Shown: one piece after another, positions 51,959 to 60,205 of the stretch
Position numbering within the stretch: the first letter of the stretch is position 1
How the letters are laid out: each line of letters opens with the position of its first letter
Assembly: GCA_963812775.1 (NCBI GenBank)
Contig: CAWEWH010000001.1
Coordinates: 186,001 to 250,000, forward strand
Direction of reading: 5' to 3'
Length of the DNA stretch: 64,000 nt
DNA from: CAWEWH01 sp963812775
GTDB taxonomy: Bacteria > Pseudomonadota > Alphaproteobacteria > Rhizobiales > Beijerinckiaceae
Notes under the pieces: generated by a model
The model's input: only the letters and a program-made list of their open reading frames with translations
Databases searched by the model: none
Told to the model about the DNA's origin: nothing
Made by a program: the position numbers and the translations under genes

Positions 51959-52593
51959 TGAACACCACCCGGTCGAGCTACGATCGCCTCGCGGCCGAAT
52001 ACACGCGGCTCCTGTACAACGAGCTCGACCACAAGCCGCTCGACCGCGAGCTGCTCGACCGCTTCGCCCGACTCGTGAAGGGCAAGGGCCGCGCCTGCGA
52101 CATGGGCTGCGGGCCGGGCCAGGTGGCGGCCTATCTGCGGGCGCGCGGGCTCGACATGCTCGGCATCGACCTGTCGCCCGGCATGATTGCGCAGGCACGC
52201 AAGGCCAATCCTGGCATCGAGTTTCGCGAGGCTGACATGCGCGCTCTGCCGCTGCCTGACGGCTCGCTCGCCGGCATCGCCGCCTTCTATTCGATCCTGC
52301 ACTTTCCCCGCAATGAGGTGACGGGTGCGCTCAAGGAGTTCGCCCGCGTCCTGCGGCCCGCCGGCGTCGCGCTCGTCGCCTTCCATATCGGCGACGAGGT
52401 GCTTCACCGCGACGAGCTGTTCGGCGAGGCCGTGACGCTCGACTTCACGTTGTTCCAGCCGCTGGAGGTCGAGGGCTATCTGCGCGACGCCGGCTTCACG
52501 GTGGACGAGACGATCGTCAGGCCGCCCTATCCCGACGCGGAATATCCGAGTCACCGCGCCTATATCTTCGCGAGCAAGAACGAGGCTGATTGA
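51958..52593 (+). CDS. SAM-dependent methyltransferase (class I)
   Basis: 211 aa. Its ATG (51958) overlaps the stop of the RraA-like gene as TGATG. SAM motifs: RACDMGCGPGQVAAYLRARG (motif I), DMLGIDLSPGMIAQARKANP (motif II), FREADMRALPLPDGSLAGIA and YSILHFP (motif IV), KEFARVLRPAGVALVAFH (motif V). Substrate unknown. Its TGA overlaps the aldo-keto reductase ATG (TGATG). Confidence 0.92.
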   Translation: MNTTRSSYDRLAAEYTRLLYNELDHKPLDRELLDRFARLVKGKGRACDMGCGPGQVAAYLRARGLDMLGIDLSPGMIAQARKANPGIEFREADMRALPLPDGSLAGIAAFYSILHFPRNEVTGALKEFARVLRPAGVALVAFHIGDEVLHRDELFGEAVTLDFTLFQPLEVEGYLRDAGFTVDETIVRPPYPDAEYPSHRAYIFASKNEAD

Positions 52594-53414
52594 TGATTCC
52601 GGCGATCCACGCCAACGGTGCCACCATCCCGTCCATCGGGCTCGGCACCTGGAACCTGCGCGGCCGCGATTGCGCCGCCGCGGTCGTCGCGGCGCTCAAC
52701 GCCGGCTATCGGCATATCGACACCGCCGTCATGTACGGCAACGAGGAGGCGGTCGGCGACGGCGTGCGCGCCAGCGGGCTGAAGCGCGACGATGTCTTCG
52801 TCACCACCAAGGTGTGGCACAACTCGCTGCGCGACGGGCCGCTGCAGCGCTCCGCCGAGGCGAGCCTGAAGCGGCTGAAATTCGAGGCGGTTGATCTCCT
52901 GCTGATCCACTGGCCCAACGATGCCGTGCCGCTCAAGGAGAGCATCGCGGCGCTCTGCGACACGAAGCGGCGGGGGCTGGCGCATCACATCGGCGTCGCC
53001 AATTTCAACGTCGCGCTGCTCGACGAGTCGAACCGGCACGCCAGCGAGCCCCTCGTCGCCAACCAGTGCGAATACCATCCGCGCCTCGACCAGTCGCGTC
53101 TCGTCGCCGCCTGCCGCACCTATGGCATGGCGTTCGTGTCCTACTCGCCCATCGGCCGCGGCCAGTCGCTCGGCGCGCCGGCCGTCGCCGCCATCGCCAG
53201 GCATCGCGGCAAGTCGCCGGCCCAGATCGTACTGCGCTGGCACGTGCAGCAGCCGGGAGTCGCGGCTATTCCGAAATCCGGCAGCCCGACGCGCATCGCC
53301 GAGAATATCGCGGTGTTCGATTTCGAGCTGACGCCGGCCGAGATGGACCGCATCTCGGCCGAGGCGCGGCAGAGCGGCCGCCTCCTCGACCCCGGCTGGG
53401 CGAAGTGGGACTAA
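52593..53414 (+). CDS. Aldo/keto reductase
   Basis: 273 aa TIM-barrel NADPH reductase. Catalytic Tyr in GYRHIDTAVMYGNEEAVGDG, Lys in VFVTTKVWHNSLRDGPL, His in VDLLLIHWPNDAVPLKESIA and the cofactor motif near IPKSGSPTRIAENIAVFDFE. Related to 2,5-diketo-D-gluconate reductases (DkgA/B type). The start uses TGATG overlap with the preceding methyltransferase. It ends the run of coupled genes and is followed by a family B repeat. Confidence 0.93.
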   Translation: MIPAIHANGATIPSIGLGTWNLRGRDCAAAVVAALNAGYRHIDTAVMYGNEEAVGDGVRASGLKRDDVFVTTKVWHNSLRDGPLQRSAEASLKRLKFEAVDLLLIHWPNDAVPLKESIAALCDTKRRGLAHHIGVANFNVALLDESNRHASEPLVANQCEYHPRLDQSRLVAACRTYGMAFVSYSPIGRGQSLGAPAVAAIARHRGKSPAQIVLRWHVQQPGVAAIPKSGSPTRIAENIAVFDFELTPAEMDRISAEARQSGRLLDPGWAKWD

Positions 53415-53504
53415 TACCGGATGACATAGGTGCGCTCAGAGCGCACCGACCGCCGGTTCGTGCAGGCAATTGCGTATGAATACTCGCCCGTTGCCAATGC
53501 AGCC

Positions 53505-53640
53505 TGATCCCTCCCCTTCAGGGGAGGGTGGGTCGGCGCGCCCTTGCGCGCTGAGCCGGGTGGGGTCTGATGCGTCTATACGTCAGACCCCCTCCGGCCG
53601 CGCTTCCGCGCGGCCACCTCCCCCTGGAGGGGGAGGATCA
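53505..53640. repeat. Dispersed palindromic repeat, family B, copy 4
   Basis: 136 bases, ends TGATCCCTCCCCTTCAGGGG and cctggagggggaggatca. Inside, ggcgcgcccttgcgcgctga and ggccgcgcttccgcgcggcc hairpins, with a ggggtctga/tcagaccc pair between. It lies between the aldo-keto reductase and ydcF. Confidence 0.85.
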
Positions 53641-53690
53641 GCGCGCCCAGCAACTCGATCAAAACACATCCTGCTGTAGCCGGCCCCCGC

Positions 53691-54479
53691 ATGTTCTTCG
53701 TCTCCTCCAAGGTGCTCTGGGTGCTGGCGGCGCCGACCAACCTGCTGCTCATCGCGGCGAGCCTCGGGGCGCTTTTGCTATTCACGCGCTTCAAGAGGTT
53801 CGGGCGCTTCCTCGCCGTCGTGGGCATCGCTGGCCTGTTCGTGCTCGGCGTGACGCCGTTCTCGCGCTCGATCATGCGGCTGCTCGAGGACCGCTTTCCG
53901 ATCGCCGGCGCCGACCTCGGGCGCATTGACGGCATCGTCGTGTTGGGCGGCGCCGTCGGCTCGACGCGCGACCAGGTGCGCTTCACCGACGCGGCCTCGC
54001 GCATGACCGCGGCGGTGGCGCTCGCCCGCCGCTATCCCGAGGCGCGCCTCCTGTTCTCCGGCGGCGATGCCGGGGTGATCAGTTTCGGCCGCGGCACCGA
54101 GGCAGCCTCCGCGCGCGTGCTGTTCCACGATCTCGGCATCGCTGACGCGCGCCTCGTGCTCGAGGACAAGTCCCGCAACACCCGCGAGAACGCCGCCTTC
54201 AGCAAGGCGCTGGTGGCGCCGAAGCCCGGCGAGCGCTGGCTCCTCGTCACCTCCGCGTATCACATGCCGCGCGCCGTGGCCTGCTTCCGCGCCGTCGGCT
54301 TTCCGGTCATCCCCTACCCGGTCGACTTCCACTCGCGCGGCCGCCCTGGCGACTACCTCAGGCCGCACGGCGTCTTCTCCGAAGGGCTGCGGCTCGGCGA
54401 CCTCGCGGTGAAGGAATGGCTAGGCCTCGTGGCCTACCGCCTCGCCGGCTATACCGACGAATTGCTGCCGGGACCGTGA
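53691..54479 (+). CDS. ydcF: YdcF family (DUF218) membrane protein
   Basis: 262 aa. Two N-terminal membrane helices (LAAPTNLLLIAASLGALLLF, FLAVVGIAGLFVLGVTPFSR), then the DUF218 domain: DGIVVLGGAVGSTRDQVRFT, RLLFSGGDAGVISFGRGTEA, DKSRNTRENAAFSKALVAPK, WLLVTSAYHMPRAVACFRAV. The SRNTRENA and TSAYHMPRA motifs are the family hallmark. ElyC, a relative, affects envelope and undecaprenyl-phosphate use. It converges with hmuV, overlapping its 3' end by about 30 bases. Confidence 0.9.
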   Translation: MFFVSSKVLWVLAAPTNLLLIAASLGALLLFTRFKRFGRFLAVVGIAGLFVLGVTPFSRSIMRLLEDRFPIAGADLGRIDGIVVLGGAVGSTRDQVRFTDAASRMTAAVALARRYPEARLLFSGGDAGVISFGRGTEAASARVLFHDLGIADARLVLEDKSRNTRENAAFSKALVAPKPGERWLLVTSAYHMPRAVACFRAVGFPVIPYPVDFHSRGRPGDYLRPHGVFSEGLRLGDLAVKEWLGLVAYRLAGYTDELLPGP

Positions 54480-55283
54480 TCGGCGCGCATGCCGCGGCGG
54501 ACGTGGTAGAGGGATGATTGGTCGGGCAGCGTGTGCCGCTGCATCGCCACGTCGAAGACCGCGCTGAGCAGCGCGTCCGTCAGAACGTCCCGGGGAGCGC
54601 CGCAAGTCACGACGCGTCCGTGCTTCATCACCAGGACCTTGTCCGCGTAGGCCGCCGCGAGATCTAACGTCGTGCAGCACGCCAAGGACAGCGCAGCCGC
54701 GCCGCGCCACGGCGGCCGCCTCCTCCAGGATGAGCAGCTGGTGCTTGATGTCGAGGCTGGCGGTCGGCTCGTCGAGGATCAGGAGCTGCCGCGCCTCGAC
54801 GCTGCCGCCCACGTCGATCTGGCAGAGCACGCGCGCGAACTGCACGCGCTGCTGCTCGCCCCCCGACAAGGTCTGGTAGTCGCGGGATGCCAGATCCGCC
54901 ACATCGGCACGCGCCAGGGCGCCGAGCACACGCGTGTCCTGCTCGCGCGTTTTCAGGTGCCGGCCGACCGTCTCGGCGCCGATGCGCACCACGTCGGCAA
55001 CAGTGAACGGGAACGCGAGGCTCGATTTCTGCGGCAGCACGGCGCGCTTGCAGGCGAGCCGCCAAGCCGGCCAGCGCGAGATCGGCAAGCCCTCATAGGT
55101 GACGGCGCCGCTGCTGGGCCTAAGCTCGCCGGCCATCAGGCGCGCCAGGGTAGACTTGCCGGCGCCGTTGGGGCCGATGACGACCGCCGTCTCGCCCGGC
55201 CCAAGCGCAAGCGAGACGCCGTCGACGAGCGCCTTTCCGGCGACGCGGAAGCCGACATTGTCCGCCGCCACGATGGCGGTCAT
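54449..55283 (-). pseudogene. hmuV: Hemin ABC transporter ATPase HmuV, frameshifted
   Basis: Walker A VIGPNGAGKSTLARLMAGEL, signature TLSGGEQQRVQFARVL, Walker B LLILDEPTASLDIKHQLLIL, then a shift near 54668 (expected CAVLGVLHDLDLAAAYADKV). The tail in the second frame reads VLVMKHGRVVTCGAPRDVLT and DALLSAVFDVAMQRHTL. One indel restores a full HmuV of about 278 aa. The ATG at 55283 overlaps the hmuU stop (ATGA). It powers heme import through HmuU. A sequence error is as likely as true inactivation. Confidence 0.87.
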
Positions 55284-56362
55284 CGGTCGACGGCTCCCGT
55301 CTGCCGCAGCAACAGCCACAGGAAGAAGGGCGCGCCGATGGCCGCGGTGATGATGCCGATGGGCAGTTCGGCCGGTGCCGCGATGGTGCGCGCGAACGTG
55401 TCGGCGGCCACCAGCAGCACGGCACCGAGGCAGGCGCTGGCCGGCAGCAGGAAGCCGTGGCGGGGACCGGCGAGAAGCCGCAGCAGATGCGGCACGACGA
55501 TGCCCACGAAGGCGATGACGCCGCAGCTGGCCACGGCGGCCGCTACCAGGACCGACGCGAACACGATGGCCGCGAGCTTGGCGCGCTGCACGGGGATGCC
55601 GAGGTGATAGGCCTCCGCCTCGCCGAGCACGAGAGCATCGAGGGTGCGGGCCAGGAACGGCACGACGGCGAGCGCCAGCGCCATGGCGGCACCGACCGTC
55701 GCGGTCTTGGTCCAGGTGGCGCCGCTGAGGCTGCCCAATGACCAGAAGGTCAGATCGCGCAGCTGCCGGTCGTCACTGACATAGACCAGGAAGCCGATGC
55801 CGGAGGCAGCGAGCGCGCCCAGCGCCACGCCGGCCAGCAGCATGGTGGCGACAGAGGTGCGTCCGGTCCTTGTCGCGATGCCGTAAAGAATGAGCGTGAA
55901 GCTGAGCGCGCCGCAGAAGGCCGCGACGGGCAGCACGGCGAACGGCACGCGGCCGGCGACGCCAGGTGCCGCGAGGAAGCGGTCGCCGGCGACGATGACC
56001 AGGGCGGCCGTGAGCGCCGCCCCGCTCGACACGCCGATGAGCCCGGGGTCGGCCAGCGGGTTGCGGAACAAGCCCTGCATGACGGCGCCCGAGACGGCGA
56101 GCGCCGCCCCGACCGCCATGGCCAGCAGCGTGCGCGGCAGGCGCACGTTGAGCACGACGAGCGCGTCACGCGGCACCAGCGCGTCGTCGCCGGCCTGGCC
56201 GAGGATCAGCGACACGACGCGATGCGCCGGGATGGCGATGGGTCCGACGCCGATCGACATCACCGCAAGGACCGCAAGAGCGGTGAGCAGCGCCACCAGG
56301 ATGACGGCGCGCCGGGCGCGCATCGCCCGACCCTGCGCCAGCGCCTGAATGACGGCCGTCAT
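55280..56362 (-). CDS. hmuU: Hemin ABC transporter permease HmuU
   Basis: 360 aa FecCD-type permease with about ten helices. Family marks: VVLNVRLPRTLLAMAVGAAL, AVSGAVMQGLFRNPLADPGL, IGVSSGAALTAALVIVAG, FWSLGSLSGATW, IAFVGIVVPHLLRLLAGPRH, ELPIGIITAAIGAPFFLWLL. The conserved LRLPR, GxxMQG-RNPLADPxLIG and HxxR motifs are intact. It moves heme across the inner membrane. It lies between hmuT and hmuV in one transcription unit. Confidence 0.96.
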   Translation of the reverse strand: MTAVIQALAQGRAMRARRAVILVALLTALAVLAVMSIGVGPIAIPAHRVVSLILGQAGDDALVPRDALVVLNVRLPRTLLAMAVGAALAVSGAVMQGLFRNPLADPGLIGVSSGAALTAALVIVAGDRFLAAPGVAGRVPFAVLPVAAFCGALSFTLILYGIATRTGRTSVATMLLAGVALGALAASGIGFLVYVSDDRQLRDLTFWSLGSLSGATWTKTATVGAAMALALAVVPFLARTLDALVLGEAEAYHLGIPVQRAKLAAIVFASVLVAAAVASCGVIAFVGIVVPHLLRLLAGPRHGFLLPASACLGAVLLVAADTFARTIAAPAELPIGIITAAIGAPFFLWLLLRQTGAVDR

Positions 56363-56368
56363 GCGCAG

Positions 56369-57259
56369 CTAGCGGCCAGGTGCCGCCGGCAGGTCGGGAT
56401 AGAAGCTGCGCATGAGCTCGCGCAGCGCCTCGGGTGCGCGCGGACCGAAGCCGAGCAGATAGTTGCCGTCCATGGCGACCACACGCCGGGCACGCCCGGC
56501 TGGGGTGGCGCCGATGGCCGTGTTGCCGAGCACTTCCTCGGTCGCGCCGGGTCGGTTGGACATCATCACGATCACGTCAGGAGCGGCCGCGATCACCGCC
56601 TCGTCGCTCATCGGCTTGTAACCGCCAAAGCCGGCGGCGGCGTTCTCCGCGCCGGCGAGGCGCAGGGCGCTGTCGGCGGCAGTGCCGCGGCCCGCCGTCA
56701 GCGGGCGCCCGTTCTGAAGGCTCATGACGAAGATGGCGCGCACCGGCCGCTCGATCGTCTTCGTCTGGCGCGTGAGGGACGCGAAGCTGGAAGTCACGTC
56801 GCGCGCCAGCGCCTGCGCCTCCTGCTCCTTGCCGACCAGGCGGCCCACGGCTTCGATGCGAAGCACGACACCGTCCGCCGTCGCGTCATCGGCCAGGCGT
56901 GCCACCGTGACGCCGCTCTGCTCGATGAGCGACAGCACTTCCGGGGGGCCGGCCGCGTCGATGGCGATCACCAAGGTCGGGCGCAGCGACAGCACCCCCT
57001 CGGCCGAAAGGGCTCGCACATAGCCGATGTTCGGTTTCTCCCGCGCCGCCGGCGGATAGAGGCTCGTCGTGTCGACGCCGGCCACGTCCTGCTCGAGGCC
57101 GAGCGCGTAGAGGATCTCGGTGACGGCGCCGCCGGCCGCGACGATCCGCTTGCCCTCGCCGGCCTGTGCCATGGCCACTGGCGCACAACAGAGCGCCGCA
57201 AGAATGAGCAGGGCACGGCGCGCCGCGGAAGGAAGGTCTCTACTGGAATTGTCTGCCAT
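56369..57259 (-). CDS. hmuT: Hemin-binding periplasmic protein HmuT
   Basis: 296 aa from ATG 57259. The signal peptide is ALLILAALCCAPVAMAQA. The binding domain is of the TroA/BtuF superfamily: KRIVAAGGAVTEILYALGLE, VDTTSLYPPAAREKPNIGYV, LRPTLVIAIDAAGPPEVLSL, VRAIFVMSLQNGRPLTAGRG, DVIVMMSNRPGATEEVLGN. It carries heme from the TonB receptor to HmuU. Two conserved Tyr/Lys positions for heme binding lie in the SLYPPAAR and GRPLTAGRG regions. The hmuU gene starts 6 bases after it. Confidence 0.95.
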   Translation of the reverse strand: MADNSSRDLPSAARRALLILAALCCAPVAMAQAGEGKRIVAAGGAVTEILYALGLEQDVAGVDTTSLYPPAAREKPNIGYVRALSAEGVLSLRPTLVIAIDAAGPPEVLSLIEQSGVTVARLADDATADGVVLRIEAVGRLVGKEQEAQALARDVTSSFASLTRQTKTIERPVRAIFVMSLQNGRPLTAGRGTAADSALRLAGAENAAAGFGGYKPMSDEAVIAAAPDVIVMMSNRPGATEEVLGNTAIGATPAGRARRVVAMDGNYLLGFGPRAPEALRELMRSFYPDLPAAPGR

Positions 57260-57300
57260 GAGGTTCCGCCGTTGCGCCAATCGAGGTGACGCTGGTGAGA

Positions 57301-57480
57301 TCACTTGGTGAGGATGAGCTTGCCTTTGGCGGTGGCGCGCAGCCGGTAGCGCTCGCCGTTGTGCACCAGCACCACCTCGCGCCGTTCGCCGAAGAGCTGG
57401 CGCGTATCGATGACCGCCTCGCCACTCTCGTTGGGCACTGGCACGTCGGCGCGCGGCCGCTTGCCGTCCTCGCTCTTCAT
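57301..57480 (-). CDS. hmuP: Hemin uptake protein HemP/HmuP family
   Basis: 59 aa: MKSEDGKRPRADVPVPNESG, EAVIDTRQLFGERREVVLVH, NGERYRLRATAKGKLILTK. This is the HemP family (LF-G-REV-I-HNG--YRLR-T--GKLILTK). In Bradyrhizobium, HmuP is a coactivator of Irr-dependent hmu gene expression (established knowledge). It starts the minus-strand unit and lies 41 bases ahead of hmuT. Both the intergenic position and the palindrome at 57538 fit a regulatory role. Confidence 0.9.
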   Translation of the reverse strand: MKSEDGKRPRADVPVPNESGEAVIDTRQLFGERREVVLVHNGERYRLRATAKGKLILTK

Positions 57481-57537
57481 CCGGTGGGCCAGTCTTTAAT
57501 TACTATAAAGAAGAACTGCACAGTCTCCTTGAAGTCA

Positions 57538-57566
57538 TTCCAGTTTTGAATAATGCAAAACTGGAA
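57538..57566. promoter_or_regulatory. Perfect palindrome between the hmu operons (candidate operator)
   Basis: Left half TTCCAGTTTTG (57538-57548), a 7-base spacer and right half CAAAACTGGAA (57556-57566), an exact 11-base inverted repeat. It lies 14 bases upstream of the hmuR -35 element and 58 bases before the hmuP ATG. It could bind Irr/HmuP or another iron regulator. It has no T-run, so it is not a terminator. Confidence 0.75.
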
Positions 57567-57579
57567 CGATTTCTGAGCG

Positions 57580-57608
57580 TTGACTTGTCTACGTGAAGTA
57601 AATACCAA
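57580..57608 (+). promoter_or_regulatory. Candidate hmuR promoter
   Basis: TTGACT (57580-57585), 17-base spacer, TACCAA (57603-57608). A good -35 and a weak -10, which suits an activated promoter. The palindrome just upstream is in the usual activator position. It drives hmuR and probably the whole plus-strand unit. Confidence 0.55.
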
Positions 57609-57718
57609 ACGCAATCGCCGCCCCGCAAGTCACGTGGCGCCACCGCCAGCCAGCCAGCGCGTTCCACGTTGCAGCGTGAAAAGCCAGCCAGCCAGCCTTC
57701 ATCATATGAGGTCTTGGC

Positions 57719-59830
57719 ATGCGTTCGCTTTCCCGCTGGATGCTCCTGGCGTCCGCGTCGATGCTCTCAATCTCCCCTGCCGGCGCCCAGGATGTCGTTC
57801 TCGACACGATCAGCGTCACCACCACGAAGACCGAGGAGAAGGCGATCGATTCTCTCGGCGGCGTCAGCGTCGTTGGGCGCCGCGAGATCGATCGCATTCA
57901 GCCCTCGCGTATTTCCGACGTGTTCCGCGATGTGCCCGGCGTCACCTCGCAGGAGAACGCCAACGACCCGGCGCAGTCGATCAACATCCGTGGATTGCAG
58001 GATTTCGGCCGCGTCAACGTCCTGGTCGATGGCGCCCGGCAGAATTTCCAAACGAGCGGCCATCGCGCCAACGGCGTGTTCTATCTCGACCCGGAATTCA
58101 TCGGCACGGTCGACATCGCCCGCGGCCCGGTCTCGACGATCTACGGCTCGGGTGCCATCGGCGGCGTGGTCCTGTTCCGGACGCGCGGCGTCGACGATGT
58201 GCTCGCGCCGAACGAGCAAATCGGCGTCGCCCAGAAGATCGGCGTCGGTACCAACGGCGCCGGCCTCTTGTCGAGCAGCATGGGCGGCATGCGCATCGGC
58301 AACAATAGCGCCGACATGTTTGCCCAGCTCGTCACGCGCCACACCTACAATTATCAGGACGGTCTCGGCCGCGTCGTTCCCGACACCGGCAGCGAGCTGG
58401 TCGGCGGCCTCGCCAAGATGAACGTGCGGCCGGCCGACGGTCACGAGATCAGCGCCACGGCGCTGCGGCAAAACCTCAATTTCACCAATAACGGCTCGAC
58501 CGGCAACTCGGCCCGCTTCTCAGACAACGTCAACGCCGACACTTACACGCTCGGCTATCGCTTCCAGCGCCCCGACGTGCCGCTCCTCGACTTCAACGTC
58601 AAGGTCTACAACACCAAGACCAACAACAGCCTGACCTTCCTGGCCGACAGCCCGAGCAAGGTCTTCGGGGCGCTTGGCGCAAAGGTCGGCTCGAAGCAGC
58701 ATTTCGACATTGACACCAAGGGTCTCGACGCTTTCAACACGTCGCGCTTCGATCTCGGCCCCTTCGCGCACGCAGTCACCTACGGCATCGACGGCGTCGA
58801 GGACCGTGTGAGGACCGACGACAGCGCCGGCGGCTTCGGCTCGGCGCTGACGCCGTCGGGGCAGCGCCGGCTCGGCGGCGCCTTCATGCAAGACGAGGTG
58901 CGCTACGGCGGCTGGCTCAGGGTCATCGGCGCCGCCCGCTCCGACGAATTCGAGCTCAACAGCGCAACCACCAATTCCTCCGGCGATCGCGTGTCGCCGA
59001 AGCTCACGGTCGGCGTCTCGCCGGGGCCGGGGATCGAGCTCTTCGGCACCTATGCCGAGGGCTACCGCGCCCCGGCCATTACCGAGACGTTGACCTCGAG
59101 CTTTCACCCCTTCCCGGCTTTCGTGATCCTCCCCAATCCCAACCTCCGGCCCGAGGTCGCGCACAACCTCGAAGCCGGCGTCAACATCAAGTTCGACAAT
59201 GTGGCGCGGCCCGGCGACAAGCTCCGCGCCAAGCTGACGGCCTTCCGGAACAATATCGACGATTTCATCGACATCGACGAGACGACCACCTCCCACCTGG
59301 TGATCTTCATCCCCGGCGCGCCCACCTCGCTGTGCGGCCGCATTCCCGGCGCCTTCGCACGCGGCCTGTGCAGCTTCCTGCCGGACCTGCAGTACCAGAA
59401 CATCGCCCGCGCCAATATCCGCGGCGTCGAGTTCGAAGGCGCCTACGACTGGACCGACGGCTTCGTGTCGGTCGCGGCAACGCACCTCGACGGCGAGAAT
59501 GCCATCACCGGAACGGCGCTGGTCAGCGTCCCGCCCGACCGCATCAGCGGCACGCTCGGCCTGCGCTTCCTCGACGGGCGCCTCACCACCGGCGTCCGTC
59601 TGACGGCTGTCGAGGCCAAGAAGAACTTCCCGGTCGACGGCACGATCCCGAACAGCAAAGCCTACGGACTTGTCGATCTCTTCGCGACCTATAAGCACAA
59701 CGACAACGTGCAGGCCGACTTCACCGTGCAGAACCTTCTCGACAAGCGCTATCAGCAGTATTTGAACTCAGATCAAAGCCCCGGCCTTGTGGCCAAGGCA
59801 GCGGTCACCGTCAAATTCGCGTCGCAATGA
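57719..59830 (+). CDS. hmuR: TonB-dependent heme receptor HmuR
   Basis: 703 aa outer-membrane receptor of the hemoglobin/transferrin/lactoferrin family. A signal peptide (MLLASASMLSISPAGA) is followed by the plug: DTISVTTTKTEEKAIDSLGG, FRDVPGVTSQENANDPAQSI, NIRGLQDFGRVNVLVDGARQ. The barrel has the heme-receptor motifs FGTYAEGYRAPAITETL (FRAP-type) and ILPNPNLRPEVAHNLEAGVN (NPNL). It ends NLLDKRYQQYLNSDQSPGLV with the terminal aromatic/charged pattern (KFASQ is atypical; most end in F). It binds heme and needs TonB-ExbB-ExbD. Confidence 0.95.
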   Translation: MRSLSRWMLLASASMLSISPAGAQDVVLDTISVTTTKTEEKAIDSLGGVSVVGRREIDRIQPSRISDVFRDVPGVTSQENANDPAQSINIRGLQDFGRVNVLVDGARQNFQTSGHRANGVFYLDPEFIGTVDIARGPVSTIYGSGAIGGVVLFRTRGVDDVLAPNEQIGVAQKIGVGTNGAGLLSSSMGGMRIGNNSADMFAQLVTRHTYNYQDGLGRVVPDTGSELVGGLAKMNVRPADGHEISATALRQNLNFTNNGSTGNSARFSDNVNADTYTLGYRFQRPDVPLLDFNVKVYNTKTNNSLTFLADSPSKVFGALGAKVGSKQHFDIDTKGLDAFNTSRFDLGPFAHAVTYGIDGVEDRVRTDDSAGGFGSALTPSGQRRLGGAFMQDEVRYGGWLRVIGAARSDEFELNSATTNSSGDRVSPKLTVGVSPGPGIELFGTYAEGYRAPAITETLTSSFHPFPAFVILPNPNLRPEVAHNLEAGVNIKFDNVARPGDKLRAKLTAFRNNIDDFIDIDETTTSHLVIFIPGAPTSLCGRIPGAFARGLCSFLPDLQYQNIARANIRGVEFEGAYDWTDGFVSVAATHLDGENAITGTALVSVPPDRISGTLGLRFLDGRLTTGVRLTAVEAKKNFPVDGTIPNSKAYGLVDLFATYKHNDNVQADFTVQNLLDKRYQQYLNSDQSPGLVAKAAVTVKFASQ

Positions 59831-59876
59831 TCGGTGACCGCTCGATGAGCCTCGCGCGATGCAGGAGACTTCGACC

Positions 59877-60203
59877 ATGTACATCGCCATGAACCGCTTC
59901 AAGGTGCTGAAGGACGCACAGGCCGACTTCGAGAATGTCTGGCTGACGCGCGACAGCAACCTCAACGAGCTCGACGGCTTCGTCGAGTTCCACATGCTGC
60001 GCGGCCCCGAGCGGGAGGATCACGTCCTCTACTCCTCGCATACCGTGTGGGAGGATCGCGCCAGCTTCGAGGCCTGGACACGCTCGGAGCAGTTCCGCAA
60101 GTCGCACGCCCGGGCCGGCAACAACAAGCCGATGACGCTCGGACATCCCGAGTTCGAGGGCTTCGAGGTCTTCCAGCACATCGTCGCCACGGAGCAGGTG
60201 TGA
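59877..60203 (+). CDS. hmuQ: Heme-degrading monooxygenase (IsdG/HmuQ-HmuD type)
   Basis: 108 aa antibiotic-biosynthesis-monooxygenase fold. IsdG-like catalytic residues are at expected positions: Asn6, Trp67 and His77 (MYIAMNRFKV, FEAW, RKSHARA). The GFVEFHMLRGPERED loop and a SSHTVWEDRASFEAW helix complete the family pattern. It opens the heme ring to release iron. In Bradyrhizobium, HmuQ and HmuD are the counterparts; which one this matches cannot be told here. AGGAG precedes the ATG at 59877. Confidence 0.9.
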   Translation: MYIAMNRFKVLKDAQADFENVWLTRDSNLNELDGFVEFHMLRGPEREDHVLYSSHTVWEDRASFEAWTRSEQFRKSHARAGNNKPMTLGHPEFEGFEVFQHIVATEQV

Positions 60204-60205
60204 CG

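Noticed and set aside
57650..57700. Repeated CCAGCCAGC runs between hmuP and hmuR
   Set aside because: Short simple repeats without symmetry; nothing ties them to regulation.
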